Counted from the stretch's first letter, positions 1 to 18,757 are shown. The stretch: 64,000 nucleotides of DNA from Mauremys mutica (GCF_020497125.1 NC_059075.1:103021222-103085221); one strand, 5' to 3'. Made by a program: numbers and translations. The notes: generated by a model not told the origin, from the sequence alone.

Positions 1-790
1 AGCAGTAATAACAATGGGAATATTGGTTTCACTGAGGTCTATCCGAGTCAGTAAACTGCGCCAGCGAGCTTTTAAACGTCCAAATGCACATTTTACCACC
101 ATTCTGCACTTGCTCAGCCTATAGTTGAACAGCTCCTGACTGCTGTCCAGGCTGCCTGTGTATGGCTTCATGAGCCATGGCATTAAGGGTAGGCTGGGTC
201 CCCAAGGATAACTATAGGCATTTCAACATTCCCAATGGTTATTTTCTGGTCTGGGAAGAAAGTTCCTTCCTGCAGCTTTTGAAACAGACCAGAGTTCCTG
301 AAGATTCGAGCATCATGTACTTTTCCTGGCCATCCCACTTTGATGTTGGTGAAATGTCCCTTGTGATCCACCAGTGATTGCAGCAGCATTGAACTGTACC
401 CCTTTCAGTTTATGTACTCGCTGGCTTGGTGCTCCAGTGCCAAGATAGGGATATGGGTTCCATCTATTGCCCCACCACAGTTAGGGAATCCCATTGCAGC
501 AAAGCCATCCACTATGACCTGCACATTTCCCAGAGTCACTATCCTTGATATCAGCAGCTCTTTGATTATGTTGGCTACTTGCATCACAGCAGCCCCCACA
601 GTAGATTTGCCCACTCCAAACTGATGCCCGACTGACCAGTAGCTGTCTGGCATTGCAAGCTTCCACAGGGCTATCACCACTCGCTTCTCAACTGTGAGGG
701 CTGCTCTCATCTTGGTATTCTGGCGCTTCAGGGCAGGGGAAAGCAAGTCAAAAGTTCCATGAAAGTGCCCTTACGCATGCAAAAGTTTTG
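1..790 (-). pseudogene. HARBI1-like Harbinger transposase, broken, cut by window edge
   Basis: DDE nuclease-type transposase of the PIF/Harbinger family, which cuts and pastes its own element. Visible blocks, in - strand order: helix-turn-helix-like region with GVGKSTVGAAV, then CGGAIDGTHIPI (first catalytic Asp), GWPGKVHDARIF, LGDPAYP (second Asp), and near position 80 the stretch MVVKCAFGRLKARW. Families normally have Glu in that last block (VExAFG); here it is Lys, so the triad is lost. Breaks: a frameshift near 747-756, a TGA stop at 405-407 where Arg is expected (consistent with CGA to TGA decay), and a one-base loss after DPAYP near 183 that returns the frame to LMPWLMKPYTG. The 3' end lies beyond base 1. 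This is a fossil copy, not a domesticated HARBI1 gene, which would keep an open frame. Confidence 0.9.
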
Positions 791-1260
791 CAGCCACTGG
801 GAATCGTCTCAGACCTCCAACACTATGTGGTCCCACTAGTCTGTGCTTGTTTCCTGGGCCCGGAATTGGCATTCCATGGCATGAATCTGCCCAATTAACA
901 CCATGATGTGCACATTGCCGAGGCCCGTACTTTGTGATAAGTCTATGTCCATGTCCTCATCACTCTCGTCACCACGCTGCCATCACCTCCTCGCCTGGTT
1001 TTGCTTTTGCAGGTTCTGGTTCTGCATATACTGCAGGATAATGCACATGGTGTTTACAGTGCTCATATTTGCTGCAGTGATCTGAGCAGGCTCCATGTTC
1101 CCAGTGCTATGACCTCGGCGCTGAAAAAAGGCGTGAAACGATTGTCTGCTGTTGCTCTGACGGAGGGAGGGGCAACTGATGACATGGCTTACATGGAATT
1201 AAAATCAACAAAGGGGTGGTTTTGCATCAAGGAGAAACACAAACAACTGTCACACAGAAT

Positions 1261-1307
1261 GGCCCCCTCAAGGATTGAACTCAAAACCCTGGCTTTAGCA
1301 GGCCGTT
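1261..1307 (-). repeat. Fragment of tRNA-derived SINE head
   Basis: The sequence CCTCAAGGATTGAACTC and the following AAAACCCTGGCTTTAGCAGGCC match, in reverse, the 5' tRNA-like part of the full SINE copies at 37655, 59295 and 61331. Only about 47 bp are present, lacking the A-box half and tail. Confidence 0.55.
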
Positions 1308-1418
1308 GATTTCACGGAGGGAGGGAGGGAGAGAGGGAGCAAATGAATACAAAACAAATCTGATCTATTTCTTGTTTTGATCCACTCCATCTATCTTATA
1401 CATCTTAGGCTGGCAGCA

Positions 1419-1566
1419 GACGGTGCAGTACGACTGCTAGCCATCATCATCTCCTGGGTGCTCGCCAGAAGACGGTGCAATATGACTGCTAGCCATCGTC
1501 ATCTCCTGGCTGCTCACCAGAAGACAGTGCAGTACGACTGCAGGCAGGACTGAGTCTCCAGGAGAC
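1419..1566. repeat. Three tandem 52-bp copies inside the Harbinger
   Basis: Copies begin with GACGGTGCAG (1419), GACGGTGCAA (1471) and GACAGTGCAG (1523). Each continues into TACGACTGCTAGCCAT or a close variant; the third is truncated and diverges after about 20 bp. Confidence 0.8.
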
Positions 1567-2649
1567 GAAACTTAAAAAGGGAATGACCTGGCTGAGTCAC
1601 TCCCATGTCTGCCCAGGTGCCCCTGACCAACTTCACCGAGGTCGGCTAAAAGAGCACCCAAGAGTATGACGATGATGGCTACCAGTAGTAATGCACAGTC
1701 TGCTGCCAAAAGGCAATGAGCTGCTGCTGTGCAGCAATGCAGTTCCACGTCTGCCAGCACCCAGGAGACATACGGTGACAGTGAGCTGAGCGGGCTCCAT
1801 GCTTGCTGTGGTATGGCGTCTGCACAGGTAACCCAGGAAAAAAGGCACAAAACGATTGTCTGCCATTGCTTTCACGGAGGGAGGGAGGGAGAGGGGGGCC
1901 TGATCACATGTACCGAGAACCACCCGCGACACTGTTTTTGCCCCATCAGGCATTGGGATCTCAACCCAGAATTCCAATGGGCAGCGGAGACTGCAGGAAC
2001 TGTGGGATAGATACCCACAGTGCAACGCTCCGGAAGTTGACACTAGCCACAATGCAACGCTACCCACAGTGCAACGCTACCACAGCTACCCACAGTGCAA
2101 CGCTCTAGAAGTTGACACTAGCCTCGGTACTGTGGACGCAGTCCACCGACTTAATACACTTAGAGCATTTTGTGTGGGGGGACACACAATTGACTGTATA
2201 AAAACAATTTCTAAAAAAAGACTTCTATAAATTTGACCTAATTTTGTAGTGTAGACATACCCTAAGAGTGACCTGCAGTGACGCTCAAGTCACAAAATGC
2301 CAAATTTTCATAACATTACATCCTTCCATCATCTTATCTTTTCAGTCATATTCAAGTATCTTTTCAGGAAGCTGCAAGGGATCACGAGTGGATTCATCGT
2401 CCCAGATTGGCCTATGAAAAGTTCCAGTGTTCTTAAAAAAAGGCAACCAGAGTAACAGAAGAGAAGCATGAGCAAAGACTTGGCTAGCAAGACAAAGGAG
2501 GTGTTTTTATTCTACTGTCAAAATACACTGAGCCACCAGATTGTTCTCCTTTAAATATTTTTGAAGTGTTCAAATACTTAAAATGAACAATTTTATATAT
2601 TATATGCAAAAGTTACATTAAACAAACATTCAGTTGGGGAATTTCAATA

Positions 2650-2945
2650 CAGTAGAATCTCAGAGTTACGAATACCTCGGAAATGGAGGTTGTTCGTAAC
2701 TCTGAAATGTTCATAACTCTGAACAAAGCGTTATGGTTGTTCTTTAAAAAGTTTACAACTGAACATAGACTTAATACAGCTTTGAAGCTGTACTATGCAG
2801 AACAAAAATGCTGTTTTTAACCATCTTAATTTAAATGAAACAAGCACAGTTTCCTTATCTTGTCAAATCTTTTTTTTTTAACTTTCTCTTTATTTTTTAG
2901 TAGTTTACTTTTAACACAGTACTGTATTGTATTTACTTTTGTCTC
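2650..2945. mobile_element. Tigger-like (Tc1/mariner) terminal fragment
   Basis: It starts with CAGTAGAATCTCAGAGTTAC followed by alternating 'cataactctgaa' motifs typical of Tigger/pogo ends, then an AT-rich body with poly-T. No transposase is readable. Family assignment is from recall of Tigger termini and is not verified. Confidence 0.5.
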
Positions 2946-2959
2946 TGCTACACTGGGTC

Positions 2960-3360
2960 TGACCCTTTCATAAGCCGACCCTATATTTCAGGGGTTGGAA
3001 AACTTTGACTCCCGGCCCGTCAGGGTAAGCCACTGACTGGTTGGGACGTTTTGTTTACTTGGAGCGTCTGCAGGCATGGAGCTCCTCAGCTCCCTGTGGC
3101 TGCTGTTTGCCATTCCCAGCCAATGGGAAAGCTCCACTGGCTGGGAACGGCGAACTGCGGCCACAGGGAGCTGAGGGGCTCCATGCCTGCAGACACTCCA
3201 GGTAAACAAAACGACAATGTATTAGATATTCAATTCAATGATTCCTCTGAGTTTAAAATCGTCAAATTTTGATGTAGACCCGTTTATAAACTGACCTCTG
3301 CTCTTTGATGCATCACTTTTTTACCAAAAATATTTGGCTTATGAACGAGTATATACAGTA
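2960..3360. mobile_element. Second Tigger-like fragment interrupted by a hAT-derived palindrome
   Basis: The outer parts read CATAAGCCGACCC on the left and GGCTTATGAACGAGTATATA on the right, which look like Tigger inverted ends. Between them, from 2989 (CAGGGGTTGGAAAAC) to about 3215, lies a hAT-like insert dominated by a large inverted repeat. Confidence 0.5.
3047..3213. repeat. Near-perfect palindrome, arms about 75 bp
   Basis: Arm 3047-3125 is the reverse complement of 3137-3213 with a handful of mismatches and a spacer of about 11 bp. Both strands therefore begin the same short open frame (MFTWSVCRHGAPQLPVAAV), which is a side effect of symmetry and not a gene. Confidence 0.9.
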
Positions 3361-4730
3361 ATCTTTTTTTAAAAATAACAAAACACAAAAATATATATCG
3401 TCTGGCTACAATGATTATCAGCCTCACGTTCTGTTCTCTAAGTAGACTTCCTAGGCGTGGGGGAAAATTAGATAATTATGGCAACATACTAACGTATTTA
3501 ACAGTTCTGGTTCCTTAAGATGTGGATCCTAGAGCTCCTCCTCTAGTTCTTCAAGCCTTCATGATGTCTTATGCATCTCCAAGTCTAGCAACCAGTTGGA
3601 TTTAGGCTTTGTCTTTTGTCTTTCAGAATTCCTTAATCCATATCCTAAGGTTCTGGTAGTTTCCTCTGTTACTAGTCCTATAAATGGATCTACCAGTTGC
3701 TTTAACCCAAGTTAAAGGTTTTGGATATGGGTTCTGAAGCAGCAGATGTGTTTCACTGCAGAAAAGAAAAAATATAACAATTAAGAGACTGAATAAAACA
3801 AAATAAGAGCTTCTTCAGACCCTCGAAGAACTAACGTTCTTAAGAAGAATTTTAGTTAAAACTAAATGTAAACTAAAATTCTAACTTGGAACTTAAACTT
3901 GGCAAATTTTTCCCAAACACATCTAGACATGATTGAAACAAAGTTATTTGTAGGAGGAGTAAACCATTTTAGACTGGATGGAGACAGACAGCAGGTATTC
4001 CTCAATTTGATAGTTTCCTCATTGTTTCTTCAAGGAGCCAGATTATCTTTGCCATTGTTTTGTTTCCTGTGGTTTTTCTCCTTTACAGACTCCTTTGATT
4101 TAACTCCTGACATTCAGGCAGGTTAACATCAAACAGATAACCTGAGAGGCATACAAATATTTACAATAATACAACTACTACACATATTTCCCTCAGTTTC
4201 CTCAACTACATACAACAAAACTAAGTCAAAAATATTATTTAGGTTGCAAAGTCAAGCATTTGAAAATTAGGAGACACTGAATATAAGGTATCCTGTGAAG
4301 CCTTAATTCTGACCCCCCCCCTCCCCGATGCATCCATCATGTACATTGAATGAGGCAGGGTTCATGTAGAAAAAATAGTATGCAGTCATGTAAAGACTGA
4401 TCATAATGCAGGCTCAAGGCTATTGGGCGAAGTGTTTTGGATAGGAATAAAAATTCTAATAGGCAAATTTTAGCCTCAGACAGGTACTTGCCACTTCCAT
4501 TGATTTCAATTTCACAGAAATACCGAAATCAGAAAAGGGGGGGGGGGGGGAGAAAACTTCTTAGGTCATGTGCCAGTGCAGGATTTTTCCCTAAAGGAGT
4601 GGTTTGTCCAGTCCACTTACAAATTATTCAGCAGTGGTCTTCCATCATGTTGTTAGGAAAACACATATGGAAACAGATTTCCATTAGGTTTCCAATTTTC
4701 CTCTAAGCAATACAGGATTCTGCCTATATA
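3361..4730. other. Intergenic, no gene seen
   Basis: AT-rich sequence with a poly-C run (about 4312-4325) and a poly-G run (about 4538-4551). I see no conserved frame, terminal repeats or RNA gene. Confidence 0.6.
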
Positions 4731-5453
4731 CAGGGCCGGATTTCCAATTAGGCACAGGAGGCACATGTCAAGTATGCGATTTTCTAGCCCAACTGGGGTA
4801 TTTTTAGCTGTCAGTTGCCGGGGGGGGGGGAGGTTAGCAGTTGCGAGTTGCGGTATTTTGGGGTATTTTGCTGCCCTGCCGCTGCTAGCTGCACTGCTCA
4901 GAAGTTCTCAGGAGGTAGGGAGCCTCCTTAGCTGTCCTGCACCCTGCCAAGAAGTCCCACACACCATGTGTCTTACGTTGTGTCCCTCCCCTTAGGTGAC
5001 GTTTGCCTCGTGCGCAGAATTCTTGTACAAGGGAAGCAGAATTTCTTTTTCTGGAGAAAATGTGCTGCAGTTTCAGCTTTTGCCCACCTGAGGCTGCTGT
5101 GGTGCCAGAACAGCCTGAGCTAGCTGAGGCTGACTAGTCTGGTGGGTGGCGGCAGCAAACAGCTAGCAGGCAGGTGGTGGGTGCATTTTTTTTCCTCAAG
5201 TGAAAAGTCACAGCAGCCTTCTTGGAGGAGGCAGAGCAGGCCACACAGGCTGCTGGGGTGGGTGGGTCACAGGGCCACTTGGGGATGTGGGAGGAGGGTT
5301 CCGGGCAGGCTCACATGGGGATGCAGGAGGGGGGCTCCAGGCAGGCTCACAGGGGGATGCAGGAGGGGAGGCTCCAGGCAGGGCCATATGGAGAGGCAGG
5401 GGAGCAGTGAAGATGCTGTGCCTAGGAGCACGTAAGGTATAAAAGCAGCGCTG
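4731..5453. mobile_element. Non-autonomous hAT element with perfect 8-bp TSD
   Basis: It starts CAGGGCCGGATTTCC and ends AAAAGCAGCGCTG. The flanks are identical: CCTATATA at 4723-4730 and at 5454-5461, the 8-bp duplication typical of hAT. The terminal repeats are imperfect. The interior has a poly-G tract and three G-rich 36-38-bp tandem copies (5282-5390). No transposase frame. Confidence 0.85.
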
Positions 5454-5694
5454 CCTATATATGTATTTTGTTCCTCACATCACATGGATTTTCCTCAATT
5501 TGACTACAAGTTGATGAAACAGAAGGATTACTGAGGTTTCTTCTCTACATGAATACAATATATGTTGATAATATTGATGTTTCCATGGCATTGCTTAGAT
5601 TGACACTAAAATAACTGCATTTGTCAGAAGTTTATTGGTGCTCTTGGCTGCATACAGTACGGAATTAATAGAAACCAGAGAAGTAGAAGTATAG

Positions 5695-6035
5695 GGCCAT
5701 ATCTTCACTGCAAAAAAAGGTTTTTTACCAAAAGTGTAATATTATAGCAGAGGCAAAAGATTCGTAGCTCATGGGCAGTAATGAATTAAGTGTCCCACTC
5801 AATCCAACTTAATGTAAAATCCCAGTGGAGACAAAGCTCTGCAGTTTTTACCTCCAGGTATCTATCTAGTCAAGGTAAATCCAAGTAGAAGACATAGGGT
5901 TGACCACTAGCTACATGGAAGTAAAAACTACCCATGCCTTGTCTCCATTAGGATTTTACATTTAGCTAGCTGTCCAGAGTTAGCTATCATGATGTAAAAA
6001 ACATCTTTTTAGTAATAAAGACAAAGTCTAACATG
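5695..6035. mobile_element. Fold-back MITE
   Basis: About 50 bp at 5812-5860 (AATGTAAAATCCCAGTGGAG onward) pairs with the reverse complement of 5915-5965 (ends GGATTTTACATT). The outer parts (CAAAAAAAGGTTTTTTACC and GTAAAAAACATCTTTTTAG) also pair. No coding capacity; superfamily uncertain. Confidence 0.65.
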
Positions 6036-8234
6036 TACCTATGCTTCAGCAAGCCAGCAACTTACTAGGTTCAAGGATATAACCACTTCTCAGGTCTTTG
6101 TTTCCTTCAGGCTTTAAACTAGGGCAACAATTCCTCTTTCCTTTGCACTGTAAATAAAAAGATGTTCTGCTAGTCCAGAAATAAAGGTAATGAAGACAGC
6201 ACTCTTTATATTGATGTGCTTCCTGTCTTGTTTACAATAAAAACTATTTTGTCTTTAGAGGGGAAGTGTTCGAAGAAAAGCTTTTATAACAGGTTCAGAA
6301 GTATAAAAGCCATTTCAAGAGGAGGGCATTTCTACCTTTTATTTCCTTAGTCCTTGAAAGGGCTTTTTAAATGTTAACAGCTCTGACTGCCTTTCTCAAC
6401 TGATGCTCCTTTCTCAGCTCTTTCCCTTTATAGCTGTCTTGTTGACTGCTCTTACTTTTTCCCCTCCTTCTCCTCTGGAAAAAAAAATCCAGAAAGGGAC
6501 TAGACCTGAATTTTTGGTTGGCATCATAATACTAAAATATATAGCCTGAGACACTGAACAGATATCCTGAGCTGGTCAGAAAAGAATATTTTCAGCTAAA
6601 AAAAAATCTGAAAATTTCAAGAGTTTTGGTTTTTCAAAATTGTTCAAGAAAAAAATGGAAATTGTTCAAGAAAAAACAGAAAATTTTCAAAAGAAAGATT
6701 TTCTGCTAAAATTTCCTTTTTTTTAAAATAGCTATTTTACTCTATAAATATGTTTCAAATTAAAAATATTGACCGGCTATACTGCTAAGCTTTCTTATAG
6801 AGAGGTTCTGCTAACATTCCCTTTTCCCAGAGGGATAGCTACTTTGAGGATCAGAATTTTCTTAGTTACAATTAAAAATCCTAAACCACTTAGGTTGTTC
6901 CTAAATGCTCTGAATTATATGGGCTAATCTGTTAGCATATTAACAATTGATCCAGACCAGTTACACTACACTTTGTATTTAGCGTTTCCATAGTGCTTTC
7001 AACGTGCACAGTGCTGTGCAATAAATCCTCAACACTGCCTTGAGGCAAAGAGATATATCATCCCAATTTTACAGCTAAAGCAGAAAGGTGAAATAACTTA
7101 CCCAAGGCCACATAATGAGTCAATGGTGCAGCCAGGAGTATAATTCAGGAGATCCTGATTCCTAATCCCATTCCTCTACATCAAGCCATTTCTACATAGT
7201 CAGCTACCAAAAAGCTGTAGATACTATACAAGGTTCTTCAAAGCTAGGGAGACCTTGCAGAAGAGTTTCCATTATAGCCCCCTGCTTTCACATACTTACA
7301 ACTTTCCAAAACATTCACCTTTAGAACTGAAATTTTCTATGCTTTTATCTGCCCAAAGTTTGAGAAAAATCTATTTAGACATTTTTCAACTCAGCTAAAA
7401 CAAAGCTGTAGCCATGCTTCTTTCAAAACAGAGGCTAGAGCTATAACAAATATAATTGAAGTCTGAAACTCAAAACTTGGCAGAGACAGACAATCCTCAC
7501 TGAGGTCATTATTCTGTGTAATTTATTTCCAGTAGTTCTCACAATGCACTGGGCTCTTTCCAACTAGAAAAGAAGGCATGCTCCCCACACTGAGAGCAGA
7601 ACTCACTATATAAAGACTCGGACAGAGGTCTGAGGGAAAAGTTATCAAATAATTTTGCCACCTCACTGTTCATCTATTTTTCAGGATAATCAATAAATAC
7701 ATTAAACATCAATTCCAATACCCCACCATTAACCTTTGGCTCTGCTGAAAGCCAACCAGATATTCTTACTCTGCTTTTTGACTTGTGGACAGTTTTTTCC
7801 CCCATGCCATGACTGAACTTCTACTCATCACTTCATGACTACTCAGTTTCCATAACAGCCTCATAACAACCTTGTGAAAGGCTTTTGGAAAGTCCAAATG
7901 TCATCCAGACCGTTTTTACCCCCTATTTTGTTTACCCACTCAAAGAATTCTAACAGATTGGAGAAGCATAATTTTTCTTTACACTGACATGGCCTTTTGT
8001 CCCTATCACATGCATCTAACAGGAATTTCATAATTCTGTTTTTAATTATAATTTACCAGCTTTCCTGGTGCTGACGTAAGACTCACTGGTATACCAGAAT
8101 TACTTAAAACACCTCTACAAAAAGAGGTACAAAATTTGCCATCCTTCACTCCTAGCTGATTTTAATGAAAAAAGTCCATATTTTTGTTAGAGGATCAATC
8201 ACTTAATTCTTATGTTACTCCAGAAGCCTTGGAT
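6036..8234. other. Intergenic, no gene seen
   Basis: AT-rich DNA with one MIR-like SINE (6975-7200). 6590-6720 has imperfect A-rich repeats (two copies of ATTGTTCAAGAAAAAA). No supported coding region. Confidence 0.6.
6975..7200 (+). repeat. MIR-like ancient SINE
   Basis: It contains the MIR order of motifs: 'gtgctgtgcaataaatcctc', 'catcccaattttacagct', 'aacttacccaaggccacat', then a 'cctgattcctaatcccattc' tail. Diverged, as expected for a repeat shared across amniotes. Confidence 0.75.
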
Positions 8235-8637
8235 CAAGGATGCCCAACCTGAGCCTGAGAAGGAGCCAGAATTTACCAATGTGCATTGTCAAAGAGCCAC
8301 AGTAATACATCAGAAGCCCCCCCCCGAGCTTCCCGGCCCCCAGCGCCTCCCACCCATGGGCAGCCCTCCCTCCCCACACCTCCCAACCAGCTGTTTTGTG
8401 GTGTGCAGGAGGGTCTGGGGGGAGGAACGAAGGCACTGCAGGCTGAGGGGAGGGGTCAGGAAGGGGTGGAGTGGGGGCAGAGTCTGTGACAGCGCCAGGG
8501 GTTGAGCAGTGAGCATCCCCTGCCACACTGTAAAGTTGGCGCATGTAGCTCCAGCCCCGGAGTCGATGCCTATACAAGGAGACGCATATTAACATCTGAA
8601 GAGATGTGGCTCTGGAGCCACAGGTTGGCCACCCCTG
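8235..8637. mobile_element. Non-autonomous hAT element
   Basis: Left end CAAGGATGCCCAACCTG pairs with right end CAGGTTGGCCACCCCTG. Flanks CCTTGGAT (8227-8234) and CATTGGAT (8638-8645) match at 7 of 8 bases. The interior is GC-rich with C runs and long spurious frames. Confidence 0.8.
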
Positions 8638-8645
8638 CATTGGAT

Positions 8646-9971
8646 GAATACCATCCAGTCCTGATGACTTGTGGCTCTTTAATTTAGAAATCCCTTTCCT
8701 CAGCCTTCCTGCACATACACACATCTTAGACTGGGTTTATTGCAGGTCATTTGTGAGAGCCCATTATTAAAATACTACCAGGACATCACTGTTCCTATAC
8801 AATAAGCCACGTGGATCTTACTATTTTACAAAAACCTGCATTGCATATCACAGCAAGCCACAATTTAAAAGAAAGCTCATCTGCGCTTTGGGTTAGTTTT
8901 AGAATATAACAATATTTCCCATTTCTTTGTACTTTTCTTAAAAAAATAAACAATTGCAACATTTTGCAATTTCATTCCTTAATGATGGTGTATGAGCTCT
9001 TAGCAATCTGAGAAAATGTGTGTGTATGTGTGAGGGAGATCCACAAGCACTGTTATTTACTATGTCTATTACTATGATGCATACGAACCCTAATTCTGAA
9101 GCTGGACACCACTGTGCAAGGCACTGTATAAACACAGAACAAAAATATAGCCCCCACCCCAAACAGCTTCCAAGCACGACTGTTACTCTCTGTGTATGAT
9201 ACTTAGCAAAACTGTGGAACCCCAAGTGAAATATAAAGAAAGAAAAAAGAGAAAACTAAGGCACATACACCAGTGACAAATGCACTCACTTACTTTAGGT
9301 AACTGGTTCCCTAAGGTCCTAGGTCTTCTGAATTTGAGTCTCATGAGAAAATATCCTTGCTTAGGTCCTCATGAAAGGTACCTTTTTAGAATTATGGGAT
9401 AGGGCCTGCATGGGCTGTAGATTTATAGGCTTCCACAGCACCACATAATGGCAGAAATGTAGTATTGCAGCCTCCTATGGTGGTGAATTGTTTATTTTTT
9501 CTGGTAGTGCCTTTTCTTGGGTGGATAAGCACGTTATCATTTACAGCTGCACCCAAGAGCCCCAGTCAGGGCTCAAGTCCTATTGCACTAGGCTCTGTAC
9601 AGATATAACCACTTGCTAGGGCAAGCCATTGAAGTATCAGATAAAAATTGCATTAAAAAAAAACCCTCCACACAAATATAAATGAAATTCACATTAGCAT
9701 GCACATTCCCTGCCTAACAGAACATGGGACTGTTTTTACCACATATCTGGTCTCCAGCTGCATACTAGGAGAAGCTGCTCACAACCTCATGTCCCCTCAA
9801 GTTTGCCCAGTTCTTTCCTTCTGCTCCCACCAGCCCAGGAGGGCTCGGAGCCCTGTCACCTACCAGTGGAAAGTCGTGGAAAATGGCCAAGTATTGTTAT
9901 TTCACAGCCCACCTTACTTGAGGGGAAGCCCATAGCACACAGGAGGTGGCCATGCCCTCAGTGCCTCGACT
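8646..9971. other. Intergenic, no gene seen
   Basis: Contains GT-rich sequence near 9017 and two short stretches (9075-9180 and 9555-9605) resembling an ancient MIR-like tail ('aggcactgtataaacacagaac', 'aggctctgtacag'). No gene found. Confidence 0.55.
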
Positions 9972-10061
9972 AGGGTGACCAGATGGGGCTTTGTCTTATA
10001 TAGGTGCCTATTACCCTCCACTCCCTGTCCTGATTTTTCACACTTGCTGTCTGGTCGCCCT
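9972..10061. mobile_element. 90-bp MITE at the edge of the C11orf58 promoter
   Basis: Terminal repeats AGGGTGACCAGA (9972-9983) and TCTGGTCGCCCT (10050-10061) are complementary with one mismatch. The body (GGGGCTTTGTCTTATATAGG, then a CCTATTACCCTCCAC-type stretch) matches a reptile MITE pattern I recognise but cannot name. Confidence 0.75.
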
Positions 10062-10531
10062 GGCCCAGGAAAAGCCGGCCAGCTTTGTGACAAGGGCTCA
10101 CTGCTTTGGGCCCAAGATGGGAGGCCCTGGGAGACTTTAGGCTTGCACACAGGCGGCGGGGGCGGGGGGTCTCGTCACACCAGCAGCGGAGCGGACGCTC
10201 CTGGCTTTTATCAGAGAAGCGGCTCCCCGGGCAGGCCAGGGCAGGCGGCGCAGAGGGGAGCTGGGTTCCCTTAACACTCGGCCTCAGACTCTGCGGCAAG
10301 CACGTTTCCATAGAAAGCGCGGGCGCGGCCAGGCAGCCTCACAAGCGCCCGCGTTCACCCGCCGAGAGGAGGCGAAGGGTTTAGCACAGAGTAAATGGCA
10401 GGTCTGTTACGCCGGCGGGCCCGGGGCTCGAACCCGCTCCTGACAACCTCGGCGCGTTGCTATTGAGCAGGACCCGGCTATTACGGCGCTACCGTCACCA
10501 CCCGCGAGGACCGGGACGCTTTGCGCCTTGG

Positions 10532-10536
10532 CCAAT
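10532..10536 (+). promoter_or_regulatory. CCAAT box
   Basis: CCAAT in the context TTGGCCAATCATG, about 230 bp upstream of the C11orf58 start codon, inside the CpG island. It fits an NF-Y site. Confidence 0.55.
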
Positions 10537-10627
10537 CATGGGCCGGTACCGGCCCCGCTCCCGTCGCAGAGGATTCTGGGCCGTGAAGTCTCTCCCGCCC
10601 TCCCCCAGCGCGAGTCACCAGAGAAGA

Positions 10628-10647
10628 ACTACAACTCCCAGCGTGCC
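10628..10647 (+). promoter_or_regulatory. ZNF143/THAP11 (SBS) motif
   Basis: ACTACAACTCCCAGCGTGCC matches the well-known vertebrate promoter motif ACTACAAYTCCCAGMATGC at nearly every position. It lies 118 bp upstream of the ATG. A degenerate inverted version (GGATTCTGGGCCGTGAAGT, about 10571-10589) sits about 40 bp upstream. Confidence 0.8.
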
Positions 10648-10765
10648 CGGCGCTGCCGGGCTATTGACCTGCTCGCGGGGGCCGCCGCCGTGTTGCCGCC
10701 CGCCTGGCCGCGAAGGAAGACGTGAGGGCCGCGGCCTGGGCGCCGATCCCGCAGCCTGAGGGAAG

Positions 10766-18144
<7,379 letters not shown>

Positions 18145-18375
18145 CTTCAGGTCTAATAAGTCTTTGTATTTAAAGTACAGTAAGCCTTTTTGTTAGTGCA
18201 AAGTGGAGGACTGCTTACAGCACAGATTTTTGTATTATGATTTTAAAAAAGCCCTTTTAGATGAAAGAGAAAAATAGTGCTTGCTTTCAGATGCCATGGA
18301 TGACATTTTTATGGGCATGAGTGTAATTTTTTGGGGGGTAAAGTATAAACAGATGCATTGGGACGAAAATAAATT
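18145..18375 (+). other. C11orf58: C11orf58 3' UTR with polyadenylation signal
   Basis: AATAAA at 18368-18373 lies about 225 bp after the stop codon, followed by a T/C-rich stretch. Later signals could give longer transcripts; I cannot tell which is used. Confidence 0.6.
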
Positions 18376-18757
18376 TAATTGCCAGCCTCCTTTTACAATA
18401 TTCTCTCAACCCACTCTCCTTCCATTGTAGTTATCAAACCTCTGACAATACTTTCTTTGATTGGTGTCCTTTTGTCTTTTTTTTTTTTGAGATATAAGGT
18501 TTCATTGGAGTTGCCTGTTAATGTATTAATTATGATACAGTAGCAATGACATCTGCATTCTGCAGTGTAATGCAGCTTCAAATCTTGGTTCTGTTTGGTA
18601 ATACCAGCAGTACAGTCTGACATAAGTGCCAGAGAACAGGTTTATTCATTTAGGTCCTGATTCTGTAATGAGTTTCTGTGGCAGAGTCCTACTGCTGTCT
18701 GTGGCACTCCATCAGTGTAGGGGGCCCTACATCATAGCAGGATGCAGAAGAGGGCCT

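Larger units (their letters stand above)
791..2262 (-). mobile_element. Harbinger element, non-transposase half with right terminus
   Basis: This stretch joins the transposase remnant to a terminus near 2262. The end reads as a Harbinger-like terminal repeat (GTAGTGTAGACATACCC on +) followed by TAA, which fits a 3-bp TWA target duplication. No second open frame survives, although Harbingers usually carry a Myb/SANT-like partner gene. The interior holds three 52-bp tandem copies (1419-1566) and two related blocks of about 75 bp near 1120 and 1845 that share AAACGATTGTCTGC and a GGAGGGAGGGAGG run. Short repeats ACCCACAGTGCAACGCT recur between 2015 and 2105. Confidence 0.75.

Noticed and set aside
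8215..8724. 169-codon - strand frame
   Set aside because: Covers the hAT element at 8235-8637; Pro/Ser low complexity.
10408..10450. tRNA gene on the - strand (GGTTCGAGCCC B-box-like motif)
   Set aside because: Only the T-arm-like part is present. No matching acceptor stem or A box at the right spacing; it sits in a GC-rich CpG island where such motifs arise by chance.
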